A DNA stretch of 10,975 nucleotides from Ilumatobacteraceae bacterium (GTDB lineage Bacteria; Actinomycetota; Acidimicrobiia; Acidimicrobiales; Ilumatobacteraceae). Under the pieces are notes generated by a model, which had not been told where the DNA came from, ran no database searches, and saw only the letters and a program-made list of their open reading frames with translations. The translations under genes and the position numbers were made by a program. The DNA lies in the NCBI GenBank assembly GCA_025464045.1, contig JAODBQ010000251.1:1-10975 (forward strand), written 5' to 3'. This document shows positions 1 through 9,000 of this stretch, one piece after another; position 1 is the stretch's first letter, and every line of letters begins with the position of its first letter.

Positions 1-2018
1 TGGTCGTGCGGGTGCTGGCCCTGCTCGACGAGGCGCTCGGCAGGGGGATCTTCGATCGCGACGACGTCGAGCGGCGGTTCCCCTTCCTCGAGGGCTACGC
101 CGAGCACCTCGACGAGCTCGCCGGCAGCCACCGCGGGCGACACGACCCGGTGCACTTCGAGAGACTCGCCGACGAGCTCGCTGCGACCGCGGCCGAACCG
201 CCCCCGCTCGCCAGGCTGGCCACGTCCGACATCGGCGGCACGGTCGCCGTCGACGTGGTGGTGGCGGCCGCGCTGGTCGAGCGCGACGTCCGCTTCGGCG
301 CCGTGGTCGCCGCGCTCCAGGCACCCTCGACGTCCCGTCGGCCGTGCATCGGCATGCTCGGTGCGCTGCTCGGCGCCGAACCCGACGCTGTCGCCGAAGC
401 GGTGGGCGCGCTGGTGGCGGCAGGGCTGGTCGTGATCGACAACGCCGACGATCCACGCGCCGAGCAGCTCGTCCGGCTGCCGCCGGCGGTGCTGCGGGTC
501 CTCGAAGGTGGGCAACCGTCCGCGCCGTCGATCGAGACGTTCGCCCGCGCCGACGCCCCGTCGCTGGACGACCTCGTCCTCTCGACGGAGGTGGCCGCGC
601 GCGTCGAGCGGGTCGGCGGGCTGATCCGGCGCGGCGACCTCGACGCGCTCATCGTGCGCGGCATCGCCGGCACCGGTCGGCGGATGGTGCTGCGCGCCGT
701 CGCTGGGCAGCAGCACCGCGGCGTGCTCGTCGCCACCGCCGACAGCAGCCGCGCCACGCCCGACCTCCTCCCGGGCGCGCTGGCGCTGCTGACCGGGGCG
801 ATGCTCGTGTGGTCGGCCGATCCCGGGATCGGTCAGCTCGTCACGACGCACCGTCCGGCAGGTGTCGGAACGATCGGGGTGAGCGCCGGCAAGCGCGGCG
901 CGGTCGGCGTCGCCGGCGCCGAGCGGACCGCCGTCGTCGACCTCGTCACGCCCGACGCGGACCAGCGGCGGACGTTCTGGGAGTCCTCCGGGCTGACGGT
1001 CGGGGAACCCGTGCTGGACGTGATCAGTCGGCGCTATGCGTTCAGCGGGGGGATGATCGGCGGCGTCGCCCAGCAGGCGAAGGCGATCGCCGAGATCGAC
1101 GGGCGCGACGAGGTGGAGGTCGGCGACGTGCGTCAGGCCGCGCAGGACCACGGCCGCCAGCGGCTGGAGTCGTTGGCCACCCTGCTCGCCCCGTTGAGCA
1201 CGGGTCTGATGCCTGTCCTCGGCGGAGTGACGGCGCAGGGCTACGAGGCGCTGGTGCTGCGCGCTCGACATCGCGAGGCCCTCGGCGATGCGGTCGGCGG
1301 TGCGACCGGGGGGCAGATCACCCGTGGCGTGCGAGCCCTGTTCAGCGGGCCGTCCGGGACCGGCAAGACGCTGACGGCTCGGGCCCTCGGGATGCGGCTC
1401 GACCTCGACGTCTACCGCGCCGATCTCGCCGCGCTCGTCGACAAGTACATCGGCGAGACGGAGCGGCGTCTCGACGAGCTGTTCACCCGCGCCGAGGAGC
1501 TCGACGTCGTGCTGCTGATCGACGAGGGCGATGCGTTGATGACCCGCCGCACGGACGTGCGCTCGTCCAACGACCGCTACGCCAACCTCGAGACGGACTA
1601 CCTGCTCCAGCGGCTGGAGACCTACGAGGGCATCGTGCTGATCACGACGAACGCCGCGCACCTGATCGACACCGCGTTCCAACGCCGTCTCGACGTGACG
1701 GTCCCGTTCTCGCCGCCGGGCCCCGACGAGCGCAAGCGCATCTGGGACCTGCACCTGCCCGAGCACCACACGGTCACGGACGCGACGCTCGACGAGCTGG
1801 CCACGCGCTGCCGGCTCACCGGTGGGCAGATCCGCAACGCCGCGGTGCACGCGGCACTGCTGGCGCTCGACGCCGGTCGTCCCGTCGACAACAGCGCACT
1901 GCGCGCCGCCGTCGAGCGCGAGTACGCCTCCTCGGGGGAGACCTCGCCGCTGCGGTGGGCGCCGATCGCGCCGTCGCCGTTCGCCAGGGCGATGGCGACG
2001 CCGGGACCGGTGCCGTGA
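1..2018 (+). CDS. AAA+ ATPase of eCIS-associated type (5' end outside window)
   Basis: This is an ATP-driven remodelling protein, probably cytoplasmic, of the type found next to contractile injection system genes. The frame is open to the left edge, so the start may lie upstream; GTG at 6 is the first candidate inside the window, and residues are numbered from it. The first ~180 residues look helical/winged-helix. A first AAA-like module (about 195-400) has a degenerate Walker A, GIAGTGRR at 219-226, lacking the lysine, and no clear Walker B. The second module (about 400-640) is complete: GPSGTGKT at 448-455, LLIDE at 503-507, sensor-1 TTN at 547-549 and an arginine-finger-like FQRRLD at 558-563. 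Only the second module should hydrolyse ATP. The stop overlaps the start of the glycosyltransferase gene by 4 bases. The AAA+ call is firm. The eCIS role rests on the two DUF4157 genes downstream; the exact step (assembly, cargo loading or recycling) is not shown by the sequence. Confidence 0.88.
   Translation, partial: VVRVLALLDEALGRGIFDRDDVERRFPFLEGYAEHLDELAGSHRGRHDPVHFERLADELAATAAEPPPLARLATSDIGGTVAVDVVVAAALVERDVRFGAVVAALQAPSTSRRPCIGMLGALLGAEPDAVAEAVGALVAAGLVVIDNADDPRAEQLVRLPPAVLRVLEGGQPSAPSIETFARADAPSLDDLVLSTEVAARVERVGGLIRRGDLDALIVRGIAGTGRRMVLRAVAGQQHRGVLVATADSSRATPDLLPGALALLTGAMLVWSADPGIGQLVTTHRPAGVGTIGVSAGKRGAVGVAGAERTAVVDLVTPDADQRRTFWESSGLTVGEPVLDVISRRYAFSGGMIGGVAQQAKAIAEIDGRDEVEVGDVRQAAQDHGRQRLESLATLLAPLSTGLMPVLGGVTAQGYEALVLRARHREALGDAVGGATGGQITRGVRALFSGPSGTGKTLTARALGMRLDLDVYRADLAALVDKYIGETERRLDELFTRAEELDVVLLIDEGDALMTRRTDVRSSNDRYANLETDYLLQRLETYEGIVLITTNAAHLIDTAFQRRLDVTVPFSPPGPDERKRIWDLHLPEHHTVTDATLDELATRCRLTGGQIRNAAVHAALLALDAGRPVDNSALRAAVEREYASSGETSPLRWAPIAPSPFARAMATPGPVP
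2015..2018 (+). promoter_or_regulatory. GTGA stop/start overlap, translational coupling
   Basis: The GTG start of the glycosyltransferase gene (2015-2017) overlaps the TGA stop of the ATPase gene (2016-2018). No convincing Shine-Dalgarno sequence precedes it, so re-initiation by ribosomes finishing the ATPase is the likely mode of translation. Confidence 0.65.
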
Positions 2019-4540
2019 CGGACGCCGTCAGCACCGCGGGTTCGGCCGGTGCACGGCGCCGGCTGCTGATCGGTGTGGTCGTGCACACGGACGTGGCCGC
2101 GTTGCACGCCACGCTCGGCGCCGTGGACGACGCACGGGACCGGGACGACCGCGTCGTCCTCGTGCCGGATGGTCCCGACGTCGCGATGGCGGTCGCGCTG
2201 CGTACGGATCCGCGGCTGATGGCGATGGTCCAGGTGCCAGTGGAAGCACCGCTCGGGCACGCCGCCGCGTTCAACCGGTTGGCCGCCGTCCTCTCGCCGG
2301 CGGACGGCGCCGTGGTGCTCCTGGAGAACGGGTCGCGACCGGCGCCCGATGCGCTCGTCCGCTTGGCGCAGGCACTCGACCGTGGCGGCGTCGGCATCGC
2401 CGGCCCATCGACGAACGACGCGTGGAACGAGCAGTGCGCGTTGCCGACGGGTTGCGGCGACGCCGCCGGTCTGCGGCGCGGCGCAGCGGCCCTGACCGCG
2501 AGGTTCGGTGACGAGGTCACGTCGTTGGCGCCGCTGCACTCGATCGCCGAGATGTGCATCGCCGTCTCGGTCGAGACGTTGGCGTCGATCGGCGCCGCGG
2601 ACGAGGGCTTCCGGCTCGGGCCGTGCTGGGAGATGGAGTACGCGGCGCGTGCCGCGCGGGTCGGGCGGGCGGCGGTGTGGGTGCGAGCCGCCTACGTCCA
2701 CCGCGGCCCACCGACGCGTCGGCGGCTCGCGGCGGAGGCCGACGCCTTCGTCGCGTCGCGGCAGCGGTACCAGGACCGGCTCTGCGACCTGCGCCTGAGC
2801 GGCGCCCGCTCCGGCTACGCCGCGCACTGCGAGGGCGACACGTGCGTGCACTTCGCGCCGGCCTCGCGGATCGTGGTTCGGCTGCCGCTCCCCGGTGGGC
2901 CGCCAGCCCGGCCGGTCGACGCGACGGTCGCACGTGCTGTTGCTCCGCCGCCGGTCGGCCGTACCGCTGCGACCGATGCGCCGCCGTGCGCCGCACCGCA
3001 CCCGACGTCGACCTCGTCGAGGCCGCTGCGGACGGCGTCGGTCCGGCTCGTCAGCTGCCTGATGCCGACGGCGGACCGCAGCGACTGGGCAGCACAGGCG
3101 ATCGAGTACTTCCATCGTCAGGACCATCCGGCGAAGCAACTGGTGATCGTCGACGACGGCGCGATCCCGCTGTCGAGTGACCTCGGCGCAGCACTCGAAC
3201 ACCCCTCGATCGTGTACCTGCACGAGCCGCGGCGACGCAGCATCGGCGACAAGCGCAACATCGCCTCGGCGCGTGCGACCGGAGAGATCCTGATGCACTG
3301 GGACGACGATGACTGGTACGGGCCGGGGCGGATCACCGCGCAGGTGGCCCCGCTCCTCAGCGGCGCGGCGGACATCACCGCGCTGCGCGACGCGGTCTGG
3401 TTCGACGTGGCGTCGTGGGGCTTCCGGCGCCCGGCGCCGGCAGAGCACCGGCGCCTCTTCGTCGAGGACGTGCACGGTGGCACGTTGGCGTTCACCCGCA
3501 GCGTCTGGGAGCGCGGCACGCGCTACCCGGACCTCTCGCTCGCCGAGGACGCGTGGTTCCTCCGTCAGGCCGTGCGGCGCGGGGCGCGGCTGATCGCGCT
3601 GCCGTCCGACGGGTCGTACCTCTATGTCCGCCATGGCACGAACTCGTGGCGGATGCACCCCGAGCTCGGTCATGCCGGCGGTTGGGTCGAGGTCGACGAA
3701 CCGGCGACGCTGTGCCGGGACCGGCCGTTCTACGCCGCACGATCGGCGAACCCGCCGCCGCTCGAACCGGATCTGTCGCAGCTCGAACCGCCCGCGCCGC
3801 CGCCGGGCGCTGCGCTGCGCTGCGTGGCCGAGTCCGAGGTCCGCCACGTGCGCGACCGGGCCGGGGTGCGGGTCAGTTGCATCATGCCGACCGCCGATCG
3901 GCGCCGCTTCGTCCCGGCTGCGGTCGCCGCGTTCAGGGCGCAGCGCGAGACCGGCGCGGAGCTGCTGATCGTGGACGACGGCGACGACCCGGTCGAGGAC
4001 CTCGTGCCTGACGACCCACTGGTGCGCTACCTGCGTCTGGACCGCCGCCGGACGATCGGTGAGAAGCGCAACCTCGCCGTCGCGGGGGCACGCGGCGAGA
4101 TCATCGTGCACTTCGACGACGACGACTGGTCGCACCCGGATCGCCTCGGCGCGCAGGTCGGTGCACTGAGGGCCGGTCACGCCGACGTCTGCGGGTTGTC
4201 GACGATGCTGTGGTGGGACCCGCAGCGTCCGGCCGCGTGGCGCTACACCTGCCCGCCGGTGCGTCGCCCGTGGGTCGCCGGTAACACGCTGGCCTACCTG
4301 CGTGCCACGTGGGAGCGTTCGCCGTTCCCTGCGCAGTCGATGGGCGAGGACACGGCGTTCGTCTGGGGCCGGCGCGATCGCCGGGTCGTGGCGCTCGACG
4401 ACGAACGACTGGTGATCGGCACCCTCCACGGCGCGAACACGAGCACGAAGCACACCACCGGTTCGGCGTGGAGCCCGGTCGCCGTCGACGAGGTTCGCCG
4501 GATCGTCGAGGGCCGCGACGTGCCGGCGGGCCGGCGATGA
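2015..4540 (+). CDS. Three-domain GT2-like glycosyltransferase
   Basis: An 841-residue protein built from three GT-A (family 2-like) domains, expected to transfer sugars from nucleotide-sugar donors; the acceptor is unknown. The GTG at 2015 is chosen because it overlaps the ATPase stop (GTGA), and the in-frame sequence before it is an Arg/Ala-rich shadow of the ATPase gene. Domain 1 (about 15-280) has the GT2 layout, including GPSTNDAWNEQ, but ENGS (104-107) stands where a DxD-type motif is expected and EME (206-208) replaces the acidic ED motif. Domain 2 (about 343-580) has VDDG with D380/D381, DDDDW at 430-434 and E511-D512. Domain 3 (about 618-830) has D654/D655, DDDDW at 701-705 and E778-D779. 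Domains 2 and 3 share VSC(L/I)MPTADR, RRR(S/T)IG(D/E)KRN and DDDDW, so they look like an internal duplication. Proline-rich linkers (about 290-342 and 585-610) separate the domains. No signal peptide or membrane segment is evident. It may glycosylate an apparatus, effector or surface component; that is inference from position. Confidence 0.87.
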   Translation: MTDAVSTAGSAGARRRLLIGVVVHTDVAALHATLGAVDDARDRDDRVVLVPDGPDVAMAVALRTDPRLMAMVQVPVEAPLGHAAAFNRLAAVLSPADGAVVLLENGSRPAPDALVRLAQALDRGGVGIAGPSTNDAWNEQCALPTGCGDAAGLRRGAAALTARFGDEVTSLAPLHSIAEMCIAVSVETLASIGAADEGFRLGPCWEMEYAARAARVGRAAVWVRAAYVHRGPPTRRRLAAEADAFVASRQRYQDRLCDLRLSGARSGYAAHCEGDTCVHFAPASRIVVRLPLPGGPPARPVDATVARAVAPPPVGRTAATDAPPCAAPHPTSTSSRPLRTASVRLVSCLMPTADRSDWAAQAIEYFHRQDHPAKQLVIVDDGAIPLSSDLGAALEHPSIVYLHEPRRRSIGDKRNIASARATGEILMHWDDDDWYGPGRITAQVAPLLSGAADITALRDAVWFDVASWGFRRPAPAEHRRLFVEDVHGGTLAFTRSVWERGTRYPDLSLAEDAWFLRQAVRRGARLIALPSDGSYLYVRHGTNSWRMHPELGHAGGWVEVDEPATLCRDRPFYAARSANPPPLEPDLSQLEPPAPPPGAALRCVAESEVRHVRDRAGVRVSCIMPTADRRRFVPAAVAAFRAQRETGAELLIVDDGDDPVEDLVPDDPLVRYLRLDRRRTIGEKRNLAVAGARGEIIVHFDDDDWSHPDRLGAQVGALRAGHADVCGLSTMLWWDPQRPAAWRYTCPPVRRPWVAGNTLAYLRATWERSPFPAQSMGEDTAFVWGRRDRRVVALDDERLVIGTLHGANTSTKHTTGSAWSPVAVDEVRRIVEGRDVPAGRR
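4537..4540 (+). promoter_or_regulatory. ATGA stop/start overlap, translational coupling
   Basis: The ATG of the first DUF4157 gene (4537-4539) overlaps the TGA of the glycosyltransferase gene (4538-4540). The upstream bases are GC-rich without a clear purine-rich ribosome site, which favours coupled translation. The overlap also fixes the start against the longer open frame that extends back to 4309 inside the glycosyltransferase gene. Confidence 0.65.
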
Positions 4541-5961
4541 CCGCCCCGCGGCACGCCAGCACGAGTGATCGGGCGCGGCCTGCGCAGCTGCGTCCCGAGC
4601 CACGCTCGGCCAAGCTCGCCGCGCCTGCCGCCGACCAGACGCGTCTGCCGGTGTGGGCGCAGCTGGCAGGCTCGGGCCCGGTCCTGCATGGCGCGATCGG
4701 ACCGTCGGCATCCGGCCAGGTGCTGCGCCGCAAGGCCGACTGTGGTTGCACAGCCTGCCGCAGCGGCACCAGCCGCGGTGCCGGCCCGGTGTCCGACATC
4801 CGGATCGGCGACGCCGCCGACGTCCACGAGCACGAGGCCGACCGGACGGCGGCGCGAGTGGTCGGCACCGCTGACACTGGAGTCGCGCCGGATCCTGCGC
4901 CCTTGCGCGTGCAGCGCGTCACCACCACCGCCGCCGACACCTCGGTCGCGGGCCACGCGACAGCGCCGGCGATCGTCCACGACACGTTGCACGCTCCCGG
5001 GCAGGGGCTGGACGCCTCCGCGCTGGCGTTCTTCGAACCCCGGTTCGGGCGCGACCTGAGTGGCGTCCGGGTGCACACCGGCGGGGCCGCGGCCGAGTCC
5101 GCGCACGCGGTCCACGCCCACGCGTACACGGTCGGCCACCACATCGTCTTCGCGACCGGCAGGTATCAGCCCGGGAGCAGCGATGGTCGACGGTTGCTCG
5201 CCCACGAGCTGACGCACGTGCTGCAACAGGACGGCGCGGCCGGCGCCCGGACGCTGCAGCGCGACTGCGACGATCCGAACTTCTGCAAGCCCTACGCCAC
5301 GGCCGGGGAGATCTCGACCGCGCAGGCAGTGCTGCGCACGGTGTACTTGCCGCTCGACGGGGCCACGTTCGGGCTGCAGACGATGGGCCTGTTCGAGAGC
5401 TTCCTCGACCGCCATCCCGGCGACAGCCTGGCGCCGGTCGTGTTCGACGACCCCGCGAGCGACCTCGTCGACTCGTTCGCCACGTCGAGCAGCACGGATG
5501 CGGACCAGGACGCGATCATCGATCTGATCGGCACGCGGCTGAGTCGCGCCCCGGGACCTCTCCGCGACGACACACCGACGACGATGTCGATCGCCAACTT
5601 CCTCTCGCCGGCCGAGATGAACAACCGTCCGATCAACTACAGCAACCCGCTGTCCATCGCCGGCCACATCGCGGGCGGGATCGGCTCGAGCGATGCCGGG
5701 CCGGACGTGCGCAAGGTCTCCGGCAACGTCACGCTCGAGCGGGTCACCCTGTTCGGCTCGGCGCTGTACGTCAAGGTGGAGACGACCCTGCACTACGACA
5801 TCTTCGACTCGATCGACTTCTGCCCAGGCGACTGCGGCTCACCGGCCGAACAGCTCGTGACGATCCCGATGAGTCGGCTGGAGGCCAGTGGCGAGGCGTA
5901 CGACGTGCCCTTCGAGGTCCTGTTCGTGCCCGACTCGCGCTCCAAGCGGTTCTCGGTGTGA
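4537..5961 (+). CDS. DUF4157 (eCIS-core) protein with CxCxxC motif and uncharacterised C-terminal domain
   Basis: A 474-residue protein of the DUF4157/eCIS-core class. ATG at 4537 overlaps the glycosyltransferase stop (ATGA). In order: a variable N-terminus; LRRKADCGCTAC with C69, C71 and C74, a cysteine cluster often seen before this domain; EHEADR at 99-103 and on; and DUF4157 at about 155-236, with GVRVHTG, YTVGHHIVF and HELTH at 223-227 followed by VLQQ. HExxH is a zinc-metallopeptidase signature, but the domain is best known as an eCIS marker and protease activity is unproven. The C-terminal ~230 residues contain no toxin motif I recognise; the last ~90 include FCPGDC (C429, C433) and MSRLEASG, and look beta-rich. 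No signal peptide or membrane segment is apparent, as expected for cargo loaded inside the cell. It could be an effector, a cargo adaptor or a minor particle component. The DUF4157 call is strong; the function is open. Confidence 0.88.
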   Translation: MTAPRHASTSDRARPAQLRPEPRSAKLAAPAADQTRLPVWAQLAGSGPVLHGAIGPSASGQVLRRKADCGCTACRSGTSRGAGPVSDIRIGDAADVHEHEADRTAARVVGTADTGVAPDPAPLRVQRVTTTAADTSVAGHATAPAIVHDTLHAPGQGLDASALAFFEPRFGRDLSGVRVHTGGAAAESAHAVHAHAYTVGHHIVFATGRYQPGSSDGRRLLAHELTHVLQQDGAAGARTLQRDCDDPNFCKPYATAGEISTAQAVLRTVYLPLDGATFGLQTMGLFESFLDRHPGDSLAPVVFDDPASDLVDSFATSSSTDADQDAIIDLIGTRLSRAPGPLRDDTPTTMSIANFLSPAEMNNRPINYSNPLSIAGHIAGGIGSSDAGPDVRKVSGNVTLERVTLFGSALYVKVETTLHYDIFDSIDFCPGDCGSPAEQLVTIPMSRLEASGEAYDVPFEVLFVPDSRSKRFSV

Positions 5962-5985
5962 GCGATGACGACCCGACGACTCGCC

Positions 5986-5990
5986 AAGGG
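5986..5990 (+). promoter_or_regulatory. Candidate Shine-Dalgarno for the large DUF4157 gene
   Basis: AAGGG at 5986-5990 lies 12 bases before ATG 6003, a slightly long but usable spacing. It falls in the only real gap (5962-6002, 41 bases) between genes of this unit, so the toxin-like gene appears to have its own ribosome entry. A 16-codon open frame (ATG 5965 to TGA 6013-6015) starts 3 bases after the previous stop and overlaps the 6003 start; it could couple translation but has no protein features. Confidence 0.45.
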
Positions 5991-6002
5991 TGACGTGCCG
6001 TC

Positions 6003-9000
6003 ATGGGCGAGCTGAGCCGGATCGCGGCCAGCGAGCCGGCCCACGCACCTGGCGACGAGGAACGTGTGCCCGACGCGCGCGGTGGGAGGGACGGATCCGG
6101 CGTCCCCGCCTGGGCCGGCCTGCTCGCCGCGCCGGGCCGACCGCTCGATCGCCGCACCCGAGCACGCTTCGAGCAGGGCTACGGGTACGAGCTCTCGACG
6201 GTGCGCGTGCACGACGGTGACGTGGCGTCCTCGGCAGCTCGGGCCTTCAACGCGGACGCGTTCACGGTTGGTCGACACATCGTGCTCGGCGACCGGATCA
6301 GCGCCGGCACCCCAGCGTTCACTCACCTGATCGCGCACGAACTGGCGCACGTCGTCCAACAGCAGGCCGCGTCGCCGACCGCCGCGGCGGTGCGTTCGTT
6401 CGCGTCTGCACAGCAGGAAGCGGAGGCAGACCACGCCGCGCAGGCCGTGATGCGCGGCAACGGCCGTGGCCCGCTGACCCCGTCTGCGCCGCGCGTCGCG
6501 CGACAATCGAAGCAGGAGTCGCAGTCGGCCACCGCGCAGCCACCAGGGACCGCGTTCCCGTTCAGCGTGCGCGTGGACGCCATCCTCGACGGTGATCGTC
6601 TCCTGATCGAGTTCATCAAGCAATATCGCCGCGCGGCGTCCGACACCGAGGCGGCGGCGCTCCGCGACAAGGAGCATTGGGTGTGGCCCGGTGGTCCGCC
6701 AACGGTGACGCAGGCCGATGTCGACAAGGGCTACGTCCTCATCACCGTGAAGGACACGTCGATCGCGCCAGCGTCGAAGGAGGACCAGCAGGCGCGTGCC
6801 GCGTACTTCCAGCGCCTCACCCCAGCCGATCAACGCGCGGTCAACGCCGAGACGGACCAGCGGTTCTGGGCGAGGACGCAGTACAGCGTGGGACAGAAGC
6901 TCGGCTCGTCAGCTGCGGACAAGCGGATGGCGGAGACCTGGAAGGTGTTCCGGGACGAGCTGCTCCGCCAGCGCCAGGCCATCGACGCGCTGCCGCCGGA
7001 CATCCGCGGGTTCATCTTCGACGACCACGCACCGCAGCTCGAACCGAAGGACTTCGATGCCGTGCTGCGCATCGTCTCCAAGGTCGCTTCGCTGACGCCG
7101 GCCGAGCTCGCCGAGTACAAGAGTCGGGTCACCGCGAGCACCACTGACTGGGCGGTCTACGAGTCCTCGATCGATCGGTTCACGCAGGAGCGGCACGAGC
7201 GCGACAAGGTCACCGAGGAACGCTTGGGCATCGAACGGAGGTTGTACAGCCTCGAGGAGCTGTATCGCCGGTACCGCCAGTACCGATCGATGCTCGTCAC
7301 GAGCGCGGTCCTCGCCGGCGGCGCGACGATGAGCCCGCAGGGGCTGGGAACGAGCCTCGGATCGCAGCCGACCCTCGAGAGGACGCGTGCTGAACTCGAC
7401 GCGGATCTGGTCGCCGCAGGGATCCGCGGCGGCATCAGCGAGTTCGAGAAGGTCATCCGCGACTACGCGCGCGTCTTCGAGCGCGAGACGATCGCGGTGG
7501 CCCGCGTGATGTTGGACCAGTACGACCACACGCTCGTCGTGCAGGCCGAACGCTACGGAAAGGCCGGCGACGTCGCCAGGTTGCACACGGCTGTCAGCGA
7601 CAGCGGTGCCGCCGCGGACTACCAGCAGGGCGACAAGATCCGTGCGGAGCACGCCCAGTCGGTCGTCTTTTCGTTGGAGGAGATGGAGGACCAGGCGTAC
7701 TGGGTGGGGCAGCGCAACTCGGCCCGGTCCCGCGGTGACACCAAGGTTCGTTCGGCGGCCGCGGCCGACCCGATCGTCGGTGCGGGCGACTTCGATCGTG
7801 AAGCGCTCGCGGGTGCGACGACGACTGCCGACACGCAGGCGCAGCTCCTCGCCTACATCGCGGCGAGGCGCAAGGACGTCGCCGAGACACGGGCGAACCT
7901 CACGTCGAAGCCGACCATGATCTACGGGTTGGACGTTCTCCTCCAATCCTCGTACAACGCCCAGAGCATCGAGAAGGGAACGATCTTCGACCTGATCGTT
8001 CAGGACCACATCAGCGACGTGCACTTCACGGAAGCGATCCCACAGCTCATCCTGGCCGTGATCGCCATCGCTGCGGGCATCTTCACCGGTGGCGGCGGCA
8101 CCGTCGCCGTGCTCGCCGCTGGGGTGACGTTCGGCATCGGTGCCGCCCAGGCGATCGACGAGTACCGGCGCTACGAGACGCAGTCGGCCGCGCACGGGGC
8201 GAAGCTGACCTCGAGTGACCCGACGATGGCATGGGTCATCGTCGCCGTGATCGGAGCCGGGATCGATCTCGGGGTGTTCGTTGCGGCGTTGCCCAAGCTG
8301 CGTCCTGCGATCGCCGCGTTCAACCTCGGGCCCGAGGCCGGCAACGTGGTGTCACTCGAGCAGAAGCTGGCGAAGATCGCCGACGTCCAGGAGAGCGTCA
8401 AGACCAGCATCATCAGGGCGGCGGAAGCGGAAGCGGAGGCGCGGGCGGCGTGGAGGAGCGTCTTCCGGCCACCGGCGATGCTGCGGATGGTCATCATCCC
8501 CGGTGCGGAGGAGTTCGGTCGGTTCGTCTTCGCCGTGTACATGTCGGCGCGACGTGGCATCCGCGAGTTCAAGCTGTTCGTGAAGGCCAACGAGGCGGTC
8601 GACCTCATCGGCGACGTTGCGAAGCTGAGCGTCGAGGAGATGGCAGCGTTGAAGACCGCACATGCTGCGGCGGTGGTCGAGATGGAGGGCGTCGTCGCTC
8701 ACGGTCTGAAGCTGGGGATGAACGAGAACGAGATCCGTGCCTTCATGAACCTGCGCGGCAACACCAAGGGCATGGGTGTCGCCGACCTCACGGTGCAGAT
8801 GGACGCGTGGAGGACCACGAAGAGCAGCGGCGTGCCGTTCGGCTTCGAGTCCGCCGAACAGTTCGGTCAGTTCCGCGAAACGGCCGCGGCCGAGCTGCGC
8901 AAGGCGCTCAAGCGGGTCGATCCGACCGCTGAGGCGTACCTCCAGGGAAGCTCGCTGTCGGGCATCTCGTACAAGCGGCACCTGCCGTACGACGTCGCGA

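Noticed and set aside
344..2014. In-frame 5' extension of the glycosyltransferase gene
   Set aside because: The translated extension is an Arg/Ala-rich low-complexity shadow of the ATPase gene; homology-like sequence starts after GTG 2015.
4309..4536. In-frame 5' extension of the first DUF4157 gene
   Set aside because: It overlaps the well-conserved end of the third glycosyltransferase domain in another frame; ATG 4537 with the ATGA overlap is the natural start.
1622..4711. A 1029-codon open frame on the minus strand
   Set aside because: It lies antisense to the ATPase end, the glycosyltransferase and the DUF4157 start, is Arg/Pro/Ala-rich and shows no recognisable motif; long antisense frames are usual at this GC content.
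5203..5217. HELTH/HELAH taken as proof of secreted proteases
   Set aside because: The motif matches zinc metallopeptidases, but in DUF4157 it is a family hallmark of unproven activity, and neither protein has a secretion signal.
4294..5793. A 499-codon minus-strand frame
   Set aside because: It runs antisense to the first DUF4157 gene, whose motifs (HELTH, CxCxxC) are clear; the antisense product is Arg-rich without domain signs.
6909..8195. A 428-codon minus-strand frame
   Set aside because: It is antisense to the scaffold of the large DUF4157 protein, with composition typical of GC-rich shadow frames and no supporting start context.
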